Assembly: GCF_000005505.3 (NCBI RefSeq)
Contig: NC_016135.3
Coordinates: forward strand, 2,752,001-2,816,000
Reading direction: 5' to 3'
DNA length: 64,000 bases
Source of the DNA: Brachypodium distachyon
Lineage: Eukaryota; Streptophyta; Magnoliopsida; Poales; Poaceae
Shown: one piece after another, positions 21,608 through 34,589 of the stretch
Layout of the letters: the number at the start of each line of letters is the position of its first letter
Numbering within the stretch: position 1 is the stretch's first letter
Translations under genes and position numbers: made by a program
Notes under the pieces: model-generated
Seen by the model: the letters and a program-made list of their open reading frames with translations, nothing else
Told to the model about the DNA's origin: nothing
The model's database searches: none

Positions 21608-22951
21608 TGTGAAATCATATGTGATGTGTAACATTGGCAAGTGTTTTAGATGAAACATTGATGTGGATACTTTGGATAATATGGATATTTAAGTGATGAC
21701 ATGTATCTTGTTTGGACTTAGTGCTTTGCTAGTGGTGTGCTGATCCATTAGTTTCTTATGTGAAAACATGGCGTGAGTTGTGTGAAACTTACCCTGAGTC
21801 AAGTCGTGGACTTGTGCTCGTATTGGTTATTTGTGTGTTCGCTTTCAGGTGTTGCCGGAGCTAGAAGAACGTGGTCGATGACGGGATCGAGAGACGAAGC
21901 TTGGGAAGCTGAGGTCGAGGATCAAGATCATGCGGGACGTTCGTGCGAAGGAACAATGGAAGTGAAGGCTACGATGATCCGGGAGGGCACCGGTTTGTCG
22001 TATGTTGTTTATACCGGAGATGTACGGTATTGGAGATATTCGATACGTGATGGTCGAGTTTTGAAGACATCACAAGAAGAGTTGATGGCATGAAGTGACA
22101 TCGAGGTGAAGATATGTAGGTTCAGCCGTGGCTGGATGAGAGCTGTTTAAAGATTAAACAGTAGCGTCATCAAGATGGCGTCGGATGGAAAAGTGATCCA
22201 CATGAAAGTTGTGCGCGTCGTCGAGACGAACAACTTTTCTTTTGGAGTCATCTCAATCCGAGGTCGTATGCGGGCCCCACGGGCAAAATACTGACCGGGA
22301 CAGAGGAGTCCGTGTTGGATTCGGATTCGGTTTAGGGTTGCGAATTTTCCCTTATAAATACAGGGCATCCTAGCTAAGGTTTTAGCAAGGATGTGAGGGA
22401 ACTCAAAGCTTTGGATTTAGATCAATTTTTGGAGAGTTCTTGGATGCATGGTTGCATCTTTTCTAATCGATCGATATCGTTGCAATAAAGAGATTCGTTG
22501 GCGGTGTCATCTCTGTTCTTCTCGGATCTTCGTGAAATCTTCGTGCTAGATCTTTCTAATACTTTGGTGCAGGTTCATCACAAGTTCATAATACTTTGCT
22601 GCAGGTTTATCACGAGATCAAGAGAAGATTCCGATTAATTCATTTTTCTTGTTATTCCTCGAAATTAGTTTTAGATTAATCCTCGTAACTTTATGTCAGC
22701 TGTTACTATTTTGATCATATCTTTTGATTGGTAAGTCCAATTGAGGTGATTCTTGTTGCGTTGGTTATATAATTTTAATACCTTTCTTTTCCATACTCAT
22801 ATGTATTTTTTGGTTCATCCAATCAAAAGTTACGGCTGTTTTACTATCACAAACAGAAAGGTGATTTAGGGTTTGAACTTTCGGGAAAAATTTTAATTTG
22901 CTTCCGCGCAATCATTCACCCCCCCCTCTGATTGCCTATCTCGATCTCACA
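21608..22951 (+). repeat. solo LTR of a second family in G3 protease (1,344 bp, probably copia)
   Basis: TGTGAAATCATATG to TCGATCTCACA, flanked by AATGG at 21603-21607 and 22952-22956. It is unrelated to the other LTRs in the window. It has TATAAATA at 22353-22360, an AATAAA at 22484-22489, and a C-rich tract close to its 3' end, a pattern I associate with SIRE/Maximus-type copia LTRs (from memory). With no internal region the superfamily stays uncertain. Confidence 0.85.
22353..22360 (+). promoter_or_regulatory. TATA box of second-family solo LTR
   Basis: TATAAATA preceded by GC-rich sequence and followed about 130 bp later by AATAAA (22484-22489). This matches a U3/R promoter plus poly(A) signal arrangement. 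Confidence 0.6.
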
Positions 22952-22956
22952 AATGG

Positions 22957-25777
22957 GTTACCAACTAGTACCTTAGTAAATCCTATGAAGGTGAAGTCAC
23001 CTGGGGGAGAGATGGTAACGGCTTATGAATGCCGACTGCTGGCACTAGAAATTGGAAAACACAGCTTCCCCACAGACCTGATAGTGTTAGGATCGAAAGG
23101 CTTGGATGTAATCCTAGGAATGGATTGGTTAACCAAGTACGAAGGACTCATAGATTGTGTCAGGAGGACAATTACACTCACAACCCCAGAGAAGAAGCGA
23201 ATCCGCTTCAAGTCAACCTATGAACTTGAGAAACCCAAGGTAAATTCTCTTAAGGGGGTTAGCCTAGAGGATGTGCCGATAGTGAAAAAATACCCGGATG
23301 TGTTTCCAGAGGAATTACCAGGCATGCCACCTGAGCGTGATGTGGAATTCCTTATCGAGTTATTGCCTAGAAGTGGACCTATAGCCAAGAGACCGTATAA
23401 GATGGCCGTGGATGAATTAAAGAAATTAAAGAAACAACTCGCAGAGCATTTGGCAAAAGGATTTATTCGCCCTAGTTCATCACCCTGGGGAGCACCTGTT
23501 CTTTTTGTGGAAAAGAAGGACAAGAGCCAATGGATGTGCATAGATTATCGTTCACTAAATGAGGTGACGATAAAGAACAAATAGCCCTTACTTATAATCA
23601 ATGATCTACTCGATCAATTGAAAGGAGCCTGTGTATTCTTAAAGATCGATCTTCGATCGGGATATTTTCAGTTAAAGATCTGAGAAGAGGATATACCCAA
23701 GACCGTCTTTACCACTAGATATGGCCTGTATGAGTATACGGTGTTGCCTTTTGGATTGACCAACTCACCGGCATACATTATGAATATGATGAATAAAGTG
23801 TTCATGGAATATTTGGACAAGTTTGTCGTAGTGTTCATCGACGCCATTTTGATTTACCCGAAGAGCAAAGAAGAACATGAAGAACATTTGCGTCTGATTA
23901 TGGAAAAGCTTAAAGAACACAAACTTTATGCTAAATTCAGCAAGTGTGAATTTTGGTTGTCCGAAGTAGGTTTCTTGGGACACATAGTGTTAGGAGACGG
24001 AGTTGCTGTTGACCCCGCTAAAGTAGCAGCGGTAACGGAATGGGAAGCCCCTAAGAACGTCGGTGATGTTCACAGCTTCTTAGGACTTGCTGGATACTAC
24101 AGGAGGTTCATTGAGAATTTCTCCAAGATAACAAAACCCATGACTGAACTTTTGAAGAAAGAGAAGAAATTTGAGTGGACTGATAAGTGTGAGGAAATTT
24201 TTCAAGAATTGAAGAAGAGATTAGTGTCTGCACCCATCCTTGTTTTACACAACTTGCTAGAAGATTTCCAAGTGTACTGTGACGCCTCGCGTCTAGGATT
24301 GGGCTGTGTTTTGATGCAAGAAGGAAGAGTTGTAGCATACGCCTCGCGACAACATAAGAGTCACGAAGGAAATTACCCCACTCATGATTTGGAACTGGCA
24401 TCTGTAGTACACGCGCTCAAGATTTGGAGGCACTATCTCATGGGAAAGCATTGTGAATTATTCACTGATCACAAGAGCTTGAAATATATATTCACGCGGA
24501 AAGAGTTGAACTTGAGACAAAGGAGATGGTTAGAGTTAATCAAGGATTATAATTTGAATCTGCAATACCATCCAGGCAAGGCTAACGTAGTAGCCGACGC
24601 TTTAAGCCGCAAGGGCTATGTCAATGGACTTACATCTGGAGATTTACCCTCTGAATTGTGTGAGCAATTCAAAGACCTCAGATTAGAGATAGTCCAGGAA
24701 GGTTATCTAGCCAACTTGGAAGTACAACCCACCATGCTGGATAGAATTAGAGAAGCCCAGAAAGGCGACTCAGAAATTAAAGAGACAAAGGATAATATGG
24801 TTGCCGGAAAGGCGAAAGGATTCATGGAGGATGACCAAGGTACCATATGGTTTGAGAAACATATTTGTGTACCACAGGACCCTGAGATCAGAAAGCTAAT
24901 ACTTCAAGAGGCTCACGATTCACCATACTCTATTCACCCCGGGAACACAAAGATGTACATGGACTTGAAAGAAAGATTTTGGTGGACAGGGTTGAAGCGA
25001 GATATCGCTGAGTATATTGATCTGTGTGATGTATGTAACAGAGTCAAGGTTGAACATCAGAAACCAGCTGGACTACTACGACCGTTGCCAGTGCCAGACT
25101 GGAAATGGGATAAGGTAGGCATGGATTTCATCACCGGCTTGCCGAGGACGAGGTCTGGTTATGATTCGATATGGGTTGTAGTTGACCGATTGACCAAGGT
25201 TGCCCATTTCATACCTGTGAAGACCACTTATACAAGTGCTCGGTTGGCCAAATGCTACATGTCTAGGATTGTGTGCCTACATGGAGTTCCTAAAGAGAAC
25301 GTCTCAGACAGAGGTACTCAGTTTACTTCAAGATTTTGGGGACAAGACTGGAATTTAGCACAGCGTTTCATCCACAGACGGATGGACAAACCGAAAGAGT
25401 GAACCAAATCCTCGAGGACATGTTAAGATCTTGCGCTCTGGATTATGCTTCTAGTTGGGATGAGAATCTACCGTATGCCAAATTCTCATACACCAACAGT
25501 TTTCAATCAAGTATTGGAATGGCACCTTTTGAAGCTTTGTATGGCAAGAAATGCAGAACACCTTTGCTATGGGATGGAGTAGGGGACCGTAGTTTATTCG
25601 GACCCGACATGTTAAAGGATGCTGAAGAGAAGGTCAGGCTAATTCAAGACAGACTCAAGATAGCTCAAACCAGGCAAAAGAGTTATGCAGATTCCAAGCG
25701 TAGGGAAGTCACCTATGAGTTTGGTGACAGAGCGTTTCTAAGAGTTTCTCCGATATGTGGAGTTAAGAGATTTGGTA
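22957..25777 (+). pseudogene. G3 pol: protease end, RT, RNase H, integrase
   Basis: Protease end ([10 protein letters not shown]), RT ([38 protein letters not shown]), RNase H ([39 protein letters not shown]), then integrase with the zinc domain (LCDVC), Asp in GMDFITGLP, Asp in SDRGTQFTS and Glu in [11 protein letters not shown]. The RT catalytic motif reads FIDA (Ala codon 23843-23845) where active elements have FIDD. TAG at 23582 and TGA at 23681 interrupt the frame. A frameshift lies between about 25336 and 25400 in integrase. The piece ends at TGGTA, where a minus-strand solo LTR entered. Confidence 0.93.
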
Positions 25778-28700
25778 TGAAGCGATCCCCCTTCACCAAG
25801 GGTTCGATCTCTGTGCTTACTTGTGCTAGTCCCTGGATCGACTCACTAGCACACACAGTTCAAGATATAATACCAAGATACAAAGGTCAAAAGTACTTTA
25901 TTACATCGTATCATCCAGAACTTAAATTGTACTTATAAACTTGCATGACCTCCTAGGCCAGTATAAACAAATAAGGTTCAAAACCATGATAACAAAGTAT
26001 CACGAAGCTGCAGTGGAAAAGTAGAGAAAAAGGCCTCATCTACTCCCAGAGGAGAGAGCATGTTGGAATGTAAGCACATGACCCAGAGAAATATCGACGA
26101 ACCTCACTCTTCGTCAGTTTCAACTGCATTATTAATTACAGCCACTACGTGGTCAATACATTTGAATGTATTGGCAAGCTCACTAGAGTTATAAAGGACC
26201 TACCAAGTACATGCATAGTTTGGCTAAGTGGGGTTTGGTTATTTTGCATAAAGGCATCATTATTCAAATCCTATCATTTTTAGATAAATAGCTTTGAATT
26301 CTATTGGACACGAGGTAGAAACACCCATGCTCCTATTAACCTAGGCACATTGAATAGAAACATCAATGCTCCTACCCAGTTCAATCCATTCATTTTATTA
26401 GGAAATTTGAATGAGTGAGACCTTCCTTACAGCTCCAATATGTAGTTGCTCATAATTGTCCGTCACTGGGGACACGGCTAAGTACTTAGTTTGACACTCT
26501 CGAGAGGTGGTACACTTTACCCACAAGAAATCGACGTGTTAATCCCTTGCTGTCCTCCAAGTGGAGTAGCAACGGCATCGATTACAGGAATTTTCAGAAC
26601 ATATTCCCCCAAACCACCTGAGGGACGCGCCCCCACCTACACTGCTACATACCGATGTCACCTCGGATCCGGGTTCATATTTCTTACATCCATCCTGGCA
26701 GAGCCCATAATACCATGTGGTTGTGCTGGAAGCTACTAAACAGGAAACTAGTCTAGTCTCTGGTTACCTCGGGTGGCATCCCACATTGTGACGCAGGCGC
26801 TCCCCGAATCGCACGGGGAGACGACCATGGACGCTCCCGAATCACACGGAGAGACGACTCAGCGGGCCCCATAGAAATGGACCTAACGTCACTACATCTG
26901 AAAACTCAAAGCAGCCCACCCAGGACGGTTCATTGAATTACTTGTTTTGCCATACACTAGAAAAATCATATGGTAATTCAATAGTATCACATTGTAATAA
27001 CACCACCCTCGTATATTATCATAGCATAGCATTTTACTACTACGATGGCAATTGGTGGTGAAGTCATGGCCAAGGGTATCCTATACTACTAGGACGGATC
27101 ATAGCTAGCATAGATACAATAATAACCCTAACTATGCAACTAATAAAATCTAGTGCATAATAAAGTAATAGGATGATGGTCAAAGTGAACTTGCCTTGAT
27201 AGTAGTTGGTATTCAGACACTCTTCACAGTCACACAGTTCGCTCTTCGAGAAAACTATACAATCAAGCAATCATACACATACATAAAACACACCATACAA
27301 GCAAAGAATATGTATGCTCTGATGCAATGCAAATCATGTGACATGAGTTTTGGTTTATTTTATTTGGGTGATCCACTGAACCAAAGCATAAAATAAATTA
27401 AGCATATGCAATTAGGGTTTTAAACGAAAAGCAAAAGCTAGGGTTTAAACCCTAAAATGAGATTTTATTTGCATCTGCAGAATAATTTAATTCAAAATAT
27501 TTATTTATCTGTCCCATTGGACAGAGGACAATAAAACAAAATTTTGGGCACTGGTTTCATTCAAAAAGGACTTCTAGATAATTAGTTATGATTTAAATGG
27601 TATAAAACCCTAATCTGTAATTTGAATGTGATTTAAATATTCAAATTTGAAATTGGACAGAGCCAAAAGATTCTACACTTCCTAAGGATTCCAAAAAGGT
27701 GTGGATCACTAAATTTGGCCAAACAGGTTTAAAGTTATGATCATTTGAAATAACACGGGCCTATCTGCAAAAAGACCATTTAATTATTCCGGGGGATTAA
27801 AAATTAGATTTTTATTTTATAAAAATAGATGCCACGTGGCGCGTTCCTATTCGTTGGTACCGGTTCGGTTTAAGTGAAAAAGGACGATCTAATCTACACC
27901 ATTGATCAACGATCGGACGGACGAGATTGATCGGGGAAGCTCACCGGCGGGTTAGGGTTTCGGCGGGCGGCGTCCGGCGGCGGCACGGCACGGGCGGGGC
28001 GGCGCGGGGTGCTCCGGCGACGTGGGCGCGACGGGGAGGCGCGGCGCGGCACGGCGGAGATGGGGGCACGGTCGGCGGCGCTCGGGGACGGCGCGGTCGG
28101 CGCCTAGGACGAAGACGGGCGGGCGGCGCGGTCGGCGGACGGCGGGGAGCTGCAGCGCACGAAGAGGAAAAAGAAGCGCGTCATCTTGACCGCGAGGGTG
28201 AGAGAAGAAGAGAGAGATGGACGGCATCGAGGAAGGCTCACCGGACTTCGTCGGCGAGGGAGAAGACGGCGGCGCGGGCGGTCGGACTCCGGCGAGGAAT
28301 CGGGGCGGCCTGGCGGCGTGGTAGCGAGGGGGAGCAGAGGGAAAACGAGGAGGGGGCCGCGGTGCTTATAAGGACGCGCTCGGCTGTGAAAATGGAAGGC
28401 TGGAGGAGCGGATCCCGGTGATGGCGCGCGGCGGTCACGCGCGGGGACGGCGGCGTGATTTCGGGCGCCTGCCCGAGGTAGGGGACGACCCCGACAGGTG
28501 GGCTCCACCTGTTGGTGGCTCGGGCGCGCGCGAGCGGGCGGCGGGGCCAGCTGGGCTGTGGCGCGCGCGGGGGAGTTGGGCTGGTTCGGCCCAATTCGGC
28601 CGGGCCAGTCCGTTTACCCCTTTTTTTTTTCTTTTAGACCTTTTCTTTTTCTGTTTTTCCCATTTCTTTGATATCTTTTGAGTTTGAACTCCAAATTGGT

Positions 28701-29069
28701 CCAAATAAATTCCAGAAAATTTGTAAAATCATGTTCTACCATGATACAACTTTTGGAAGTAGTTTCTCTTCAAAATAAAATATATAAAAATACATTTGCC
28801 CTATAAATGCCCTTAGGGCTATATATCCATTTAAATAAAATACTCTTTCAACTCCAAATAATTATCCAAAAATTATGGGATAGCTCATATGTGCAATAAA
28901 CCCCTTTTATATATAAACTTTAATGGTTTGAAGATCCAAAGCTCAGATAGGTGTAAACAAAATCTTTTAAAGCCTTTTGTGATTCAAATTTGAATTCAAA
29001 CATGCAATTGTGGCATGATGCTCATGGATGCAATGCACATGTAAAGGTTTGAAATTTTGGGATGTTACA
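25778..29069 (-). repeat. solo gypsy LTR in G3 integrase (3,292 bp, subfamily A2)
   Basis: Minus-strand LTR, TGTAACATCCCAAAATTTC at 29069 to its end at 25778. It is flanked by TGGTA at 25773-25777 and 29070-29074. Removing it rejoins the integrase frame. A TATA-like TTATAAG lies near 28366-28371 and an upstream ATG frame (MTRFFFLF) at 28184. Its orientation is opposite to the G3 3' LTR only 427 bp away. Confidence 0.95.
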
Positions 29070-29074
29070 TGGTA

Positions 29075-29424
29075 TTAAAGGAAAACTTGCACCGCGCTTT
29101 ATTGGACCTTACAAGATTTTAGAATGCCAAGGAGAGGTAGCTTACAAGTTAGAATTACCTCAAGTGTTGACGAGCGTCCACGACGTGTTCCACGTGTCGC
29201 AGTTGAAGAAATGTCACCCGGAAATGGCCGATACACCGCCGAGGGATACAGTTCCACTTGAAGAAGTCGAGATTCAAAGCGATCTCACTTATGAAGAGAA
29301 ACCGATCAAGATCTTGGATACAGCTGATAGGCATACACGTTCCAAGACCATCAAATTTTGCAAGGTACAATGTAATCACCACACCGAAGAGGAAGCTACG
29401 TGGGAACGCGAAGATGATCTTTGA
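29075..29424 (+). pseudogene. G3 integrase C-terminus with chromodomain-like tail
   Basis: Follows the solo [19 protein letters not shown], then [20 protein letters not shown] (the integrase C-terminal fold) and [14 protein letters not shown], the ending typical of chromodomain-bearing (Tekay-type) gypsy integrases. Stop at 29422-29424. This piece itself is undamaged. Confidence 0.9.
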
Positions 29425-29482
29425 GAAGACCACCCACACCTTTTTGCTAACCAGCAAGAATCTCGAGGACGAGATTCATCTT

Positions 29483-29490
29483 AAGGGGGT
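29483..29490 (+). other. G3 polypurine tract
   Basis: AAGGGGGT six bases before the 3' LTR, after the pol stop. Confidence 0.8.
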
Positions 29491-29496
29491 TAGGTC

Positions 29497-32400
29497 TGTA
29501 ACATCCCAATTTTCAAAACCCTTCATATGCATTGCATTTCATAAGCATCATGTAACCTTTGCATTTAATCACATTTTAAAAACCCTAATGGTTAACTCAG
29601 ATAAACCCATTAACAAAAGTATTTTTTTTTAATCTGGCTTTTCACCTTTCTTTTGTTAATTGCATTTTAACCCATGAGGGTTTTGGCATAAATAGGGGTT
29701 TAATGCCATGTTAATGCTACCCCATAACTTGGTTTTTGAATGGGATTTGAAACACTAAATATTTTAATAGCTAAAAAGCCCTAAAAGCTAGTTTATAGGC
29801 AAAAGTATTTTTAAATATTAAATCTTGAGGGCATTCTTGTCCCAGAGGTTAAATCATATGAAGATATGATTTTACAAATTTTGTTGCATTTCATTTGGTT
29901 TGATTAGGAGCTTTGAATCAAAAGTTGTATTCAAAAACAGGAAATAGAAAAGAAAAATAAAAAAAATAAAAAATAGAAATAAACGGCCGGCCCGGCCAAA
30001 TGGGCCATACCACTTACCCCCGCGCCCCGAGCCAGGCCGCAGCCCCCGCACGCACCCGAGCCACTAACCGGCGGGCCCCACCCGTTAGACCCATCGTTTT
30101 CCTCAACTGCCGGCCGAGAATCCCGGCCACGAACCCTAGTCCGCGCGCACGCCTTCCACCCCGATTCCTCCACGCACACGAGCCCATCTCCGAAGCCGTT
30201 CGTGTCAGTTTGAAGCCCTAGATCTCCTCTAGCTTTTCCCCCTCCTCTCTCGCGCGATTCGCCAACAGGCTGCTCCAATTTTGCGCCGCCTTTTCGCCAC
30301 TGCCGCCGCCGCCTTTGACGCGCTTCTTTCTGTTTTTGGAGCACCGAAGTCCGTCGCCATCAAGTTCGCCCGAAGCTCACCGCCGGCGCCACCGTTTCCG
30401 TCATCCTAAGCGTCACCTCCATCCGTCCCGGGCAAAAGCGCGGCCACCAGCGTGTTCGCAACGTCAAGCCGCACCTCTCCATCCCTTTCCCGAAGCGTGA
30501 AGCTCGCCGGAACGCCCACGCCGCCGTACCCGAACCACCGCCGCCGCCTCACCTCGCCGAAGAAGAAAGCCGCCGCCGCTGGTAAGCCCTAGATCAGTCC
30601 CGTCCGTCCGATCTAGATCCCACGTCCAGGAATAGATCACTTACTGAAGGGGTATGGGCCAATATGGACCGCCCGATCTACTTTAAATCCGACTGCCCTG
30701 TTTTAATCCCAACCCGAACCGGTACCGGCTAATGAGATCACGCCATGTGTCACCCCTTTTTAATAAACCTTTTCTCGGCCGAAAATTAAATGGTAACTTT
30801 GCAGAAAAGCCCCCGAAACTTCAAACGTTCATATCTTTTAAACCGTTTGCCCAAAATTTGTGATCTGCACCTTTCCGAAAGCCTCACAACTTGTAGAATC
30901 TTTTGGAATAGTTTAATTTTGGATTTGAACTACTTTTACAGAACCAATTTACAGAATGCTTAGTTATGGTTTAAAATTCGTATGAATTGTTTCAAACTAA
31001 TTTTGAACATGTTAGCATGTTGCAAAATGTTTAAAGGTTACCTTCTGTCCATTAGTATCAGAGGGGAAATTATTTTGTAAATAATCTTGCCACACCAAAT
31101 TAATCTTGCTCCATGCCTTATAAAAATCAAATAAGCTTTTAATTAAAGCTCACCTTTGTTTGGTACAAAGAAAATATTTCTTATAGTGTATAATCTGTCC
31201 AAACCTTTTGTGAAGCTCTTTAAAACAGAAGCTAAACTTGTTAAGTTTAGAACCAACATTCATGACTATTGCATCATGACATGTTTTTGTATTGAATAGC
31301 ATGTTTATGTGTGTGTGTGTATCCTTTTATTTTAGATTGTGTGGGGTATGAACGTTGTTGTTCCGAAGAGTGCGAGAACTACCACAACTTTGGAAAAGGC
31401 AGGTTTCACTTTGATCATCTCCCAAATATTTTTACTATGCACTAGTTGGTTTATTAGTTGCATTTGGAATATTGTTGTATCTCTAAGCTAGCTACAAATC
31501 CCAGGTAGTATAGTTTTACCCTTGCCATTACTATGCTACCAATTTTCCATCGATTGTAGTTGAATGCTAAGCTATGGTAGTATCGTGGGGGAATTATTAC
31601 ATTATTATAATATTATGTTTATGGAGAAATGAGATGTTTTATTATAGTATGGCAAAACAATTAATTTAATGAACCATCCTGGGTGGACGGCTTTTAGGTT
31701 TTAGATGTTATGCGACGTCAGGTTCATTTCTTTGGGACCATTTCTATGAGTCGTCTCTCCATGGATTCGGGAGCGCCTGCGTCGCAAATGTGGAATGCCA
31801 CCTGGGGTAACCGAGACTGTACTAGTTTCCTATTTAGTAGCTTCCAGTGCAACCGCATGCTAAATGGGCTCTGGCGGGATTGAGTAAGTTGTTTGAACCC
31901 AGGTCCGGAGAATTGTACTGAGGTAGCGTGTGTAGGGGGAGCGTGATTCTTCCGTGGTATGGGGAATGACTTTTGAAAGTCCTCTAATCGATGCCGTTGC
32001 TACTCTACCCTGAGAACAACAATGGATTAACACGTCGGTTTCTTGTGGGGAATGTGTACAACCTCTCGAGAGTGTCAAACTAAGTACTTAGCCGTGTCCC
32101 CGGTCATGGACAATTATGAGCAACTAGATAGTGGAGTTGTAAGGAAAGTCTCACTCACTCTAATTTCTTAAATTAAAATGAATGGTTTGAACTTGGGTTT
32201 AGGAGCATTGATGTGTCTACTCAATGTCCTTAGTCTAATAGGAGCATGGGTGTGTCTACCCCATGTCCAATAGTGACAAAACTATTTTGTTTAAAATGAT
32301 AGGATGAAATAAGGATGCTTTTATGCAAATAGCCTGAACTCCACCTTGCCAGATTATGCATGTACTTGGTAGGTTCTGATATAACTGCTAGTGATCTTGG

Positions 32401-32763
32401 CAATACATTCAATGTATTGACCCTAGTGGCTGCATCGTTTGATGATGCAGGAAGCTCTGACGAAGAGTGAGAGTACGTTTTTACCTTGGGGTTACGGGCC
32501 TACATTCCAATATGCTCTCACCGTGGTGTTGATGTAGCCATTGTATCTTTCGCTCTTCGTTGTTGAACTATTGTTTTAATTCGAGCTAACCCAAGTGGTT
32601 ATGCCAGTTTGTAAATATTCTTAAATTCTGGATATTGCGTTGTAATTCTTGAGACCTTTGTTTTATGATATTACATCTTAAAACTGTGTGTGCTAGTGAG
32701 TCGATTCAGGGACTAGCAGTAAAAGCACAGAGATCGAACCCTTGTACGGGGGCGGTTGCTTCA
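29497..32763 (+). repeat. gypsy G3 3' LTR (3,267 bp, subfamily A1)
   Basis: TGTAACATCCCAATTTTC to GGGGCGGTTGCTTCA, preceded by the polypurine tract. The downstream flank is ACCTT (32764-32768), the expected target duplication; no left partner exists because the 5' end is lost. Palindrome copy at 32401-32419. Confidence 0.93.
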
Positions 32764-33468
32764 ACCTTGCCTGACACCCCTGTGGCAGTGGAACCTCTTG
32801 CCGACAGTGCAATTGAGTAAAACACTAGAAGTGCCACAAGACAAAATTTCCTTAACCCAACCAATCCATTTAACAGGAAATCCCTTAGCCTGAAGGACCT
32901 GAAGAATGGCCGAGTGCTCAATAGTATCAAAAGCTTTTTCATAATCAAGTTTTAAGATAATGATGTTCTCTCGAGATTGCTGACAGATGTGTAAATATTC
33001 AAAAGCCCAAGCAAGTCAATCCTGAATAGTACGAGATTTAATAAACCCATACTGATTGGCATGCACACATTGCAAGATCTGTCCCTGTAATCTATCAGCA
33101 GCAATCTTGGTCAAGAATTTCAGACAAGTATTTGTCAAGGAAATGGGACTGAAATCATTGACAGATTCAGGCGAGTTCTTCTTGGGAACCAGAGTGATCA
33201 AGGACCCATTCAAACATTGCAAAGATGAAGATCCATGGAAAAAAGCCTCGCATAAAGCATAGAAATCCTCTCTGATAATGCCCCAGCATTTCTTAATGAA
33301 AAGCCCATTAAATCCATCCGGCCCAGGATCCTTATCCATGGGCATCCTCTTCACAATACTATCAATTTCCTCTTTACAAAACGGGGCCACAAGCCCATCC
33401 AAATCCAAAACAGGCTGAATGATATGCTGCAGATTAAAAACCATCTGAGGCCCAGAAGACATTCCCAT
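32764..33468 (-). pseudogene. LINE reverse transcriptase, N-terminal half
   Basis: Recognisable RT blocks: MPMDKDPGPDGFNGLFIKKC (fingers), SLITLVPKKN, SPISLTN, KFLTKIAADRLQ, NQYGFIKSRTIQD, then LDYEKAFDTIEH (the first catalytic Asp region) and RGVRQG. A stop separates the IQD and LAWAF parts near 33015. The A/FxDD block, thumb and C-terminal domains lie beyond the G3 junction and are missing. Confidence 0.88.
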
Positions 33469-33775
33469 GCGCTACCATTAACAGGCCCACAATGCAGCAG
33501 CTTTCTCATGGTGATCAGTGACCACCCTACCATCATCCAAAACTAGTTGAGTGATAGAGTTATTGCGAAATCTTTTAGTTGCCATAGCATGGAAGAACTT
33601 AGTTTCTCATCACCCAACTTAACCCGGCGAATAGTGCATCGTTCCTGCAATAGAGCTGCCTGAAGCAAAGAAGCTTTGCAAGATGTCGTTGAACAATAAT
33701 ACGAAAATTTCTCTCAACAGTACACAGAAGCCTCTGATCCTCCACAGAGTCAATGACAAAAATGACCCTATTGCA

Positions 33776-34589
33776 TTAATGAATTAAGGTGTTGATCTTA
33801 GAAATATTTTTGCTCCAATGCTTCAACGAGTACCGAACACATTTAAGCTTTTCAGAAATGATCAAAGCAATGTCATCCCTCCTAGTCGGGGCATTCCAAG
33901 CACCCATCACCACCTCCAAGAAACCAGCTCGCTCAACCCAATAATTCTCAAACCGAAAGATAGTCGATTTGGGAATACATGTATTAATAACCACAACACA
34001 GGGGACATGATCGGAGGCAGTCTTAGCCAACGGCAGCACCACAGTGTCACGGTAAACAGAGGTCCATGCAGCAGAGGTAAAGAACTAGTCCAATTGTTCC
34101 AGCAGAGGATTAGTTTGCATATTAGACCAGGTGTACCTCCTTCCTTTAATAGGAAGTTCCAACAGACAAAGGTGAGTGATGATCTCATTGAAGAGAAAGA
34201 TATCATTCATATCCCCCCGGTTGATTCCTGTTATCAGAGGACCTAATGAAATTAAAATCCCCTAACAGAAGCCAATTATCCACGTCATGAATTTCCAAGT
34301 CGAAAAGCCATTGCACAAAATTATCTCTCTGCGGCCCAGAACATGGCCCATATACATTAACCAAGGTCCAAGTTTCCCCAGATTGCACCTTAGTAAATCG
34401 AACAATGATACCAAAGGAACGCGTATCAATAAGAACCCTAGTGAAAATAGAGCTATTCCTGACAATCAAGATACCACCAGAGAGACCAACTGAAGGAGAA
34501 AAAACAAAATTGTCAAATCTCCTAGGGCGGAATTGGCGAATATAGGAGCTACCAAAGCAATCCCTCTTTGTCTCTTGCAAGCAAACCAC
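33776..34589 (-). pseudogene. LINE APE-type endonuclease, broken
   Basis: Starts VCLQETKRD (catalytic Glu), then VNVYGPC, LLLGDFNFIR (Asp-x-Asn motif) and ASDHVPCVV (catalytic His). These show the exonuclease-endonuclease-phosphatase fold that nicks target DNA. The first part (34589-34203) and second part (34042-33776) are in different frames, so it is inactive. The start of the protein lies beyond the truncation. Confidence 0.85.

Larger units (their letters stand above)
14067..32763 (+). mobile_element. Ty3/gypsy element G3, inactive, 5' LTR missing, four nested solo LTRs
   Basis: Plus-strand order: primer-site remnant, leader, ORF0, gag, protease, RT, RNase H, integrase, chromodomain-like tail, polypurine tract, 3' LTR. 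Order RT-RH-INT and the Tekay-like integrase tail identify gypsy. Solo LTRs at 15927-19295, 20052-21378, 21608-22951 and 25778-29069 each have a perfect 5-bp duplication, so the original gag-pol can be followed across them. The sequence after the 3' LTR is a LINE, so G3 probably inserted into that LINE. Confidence 0.92.

Noticed and set aside
22147..22368. Short frames in the solo LTR at 21608-22951
   Set aside because: They overlap the promoter and R region of the LTR and have no similarity to known proteins.
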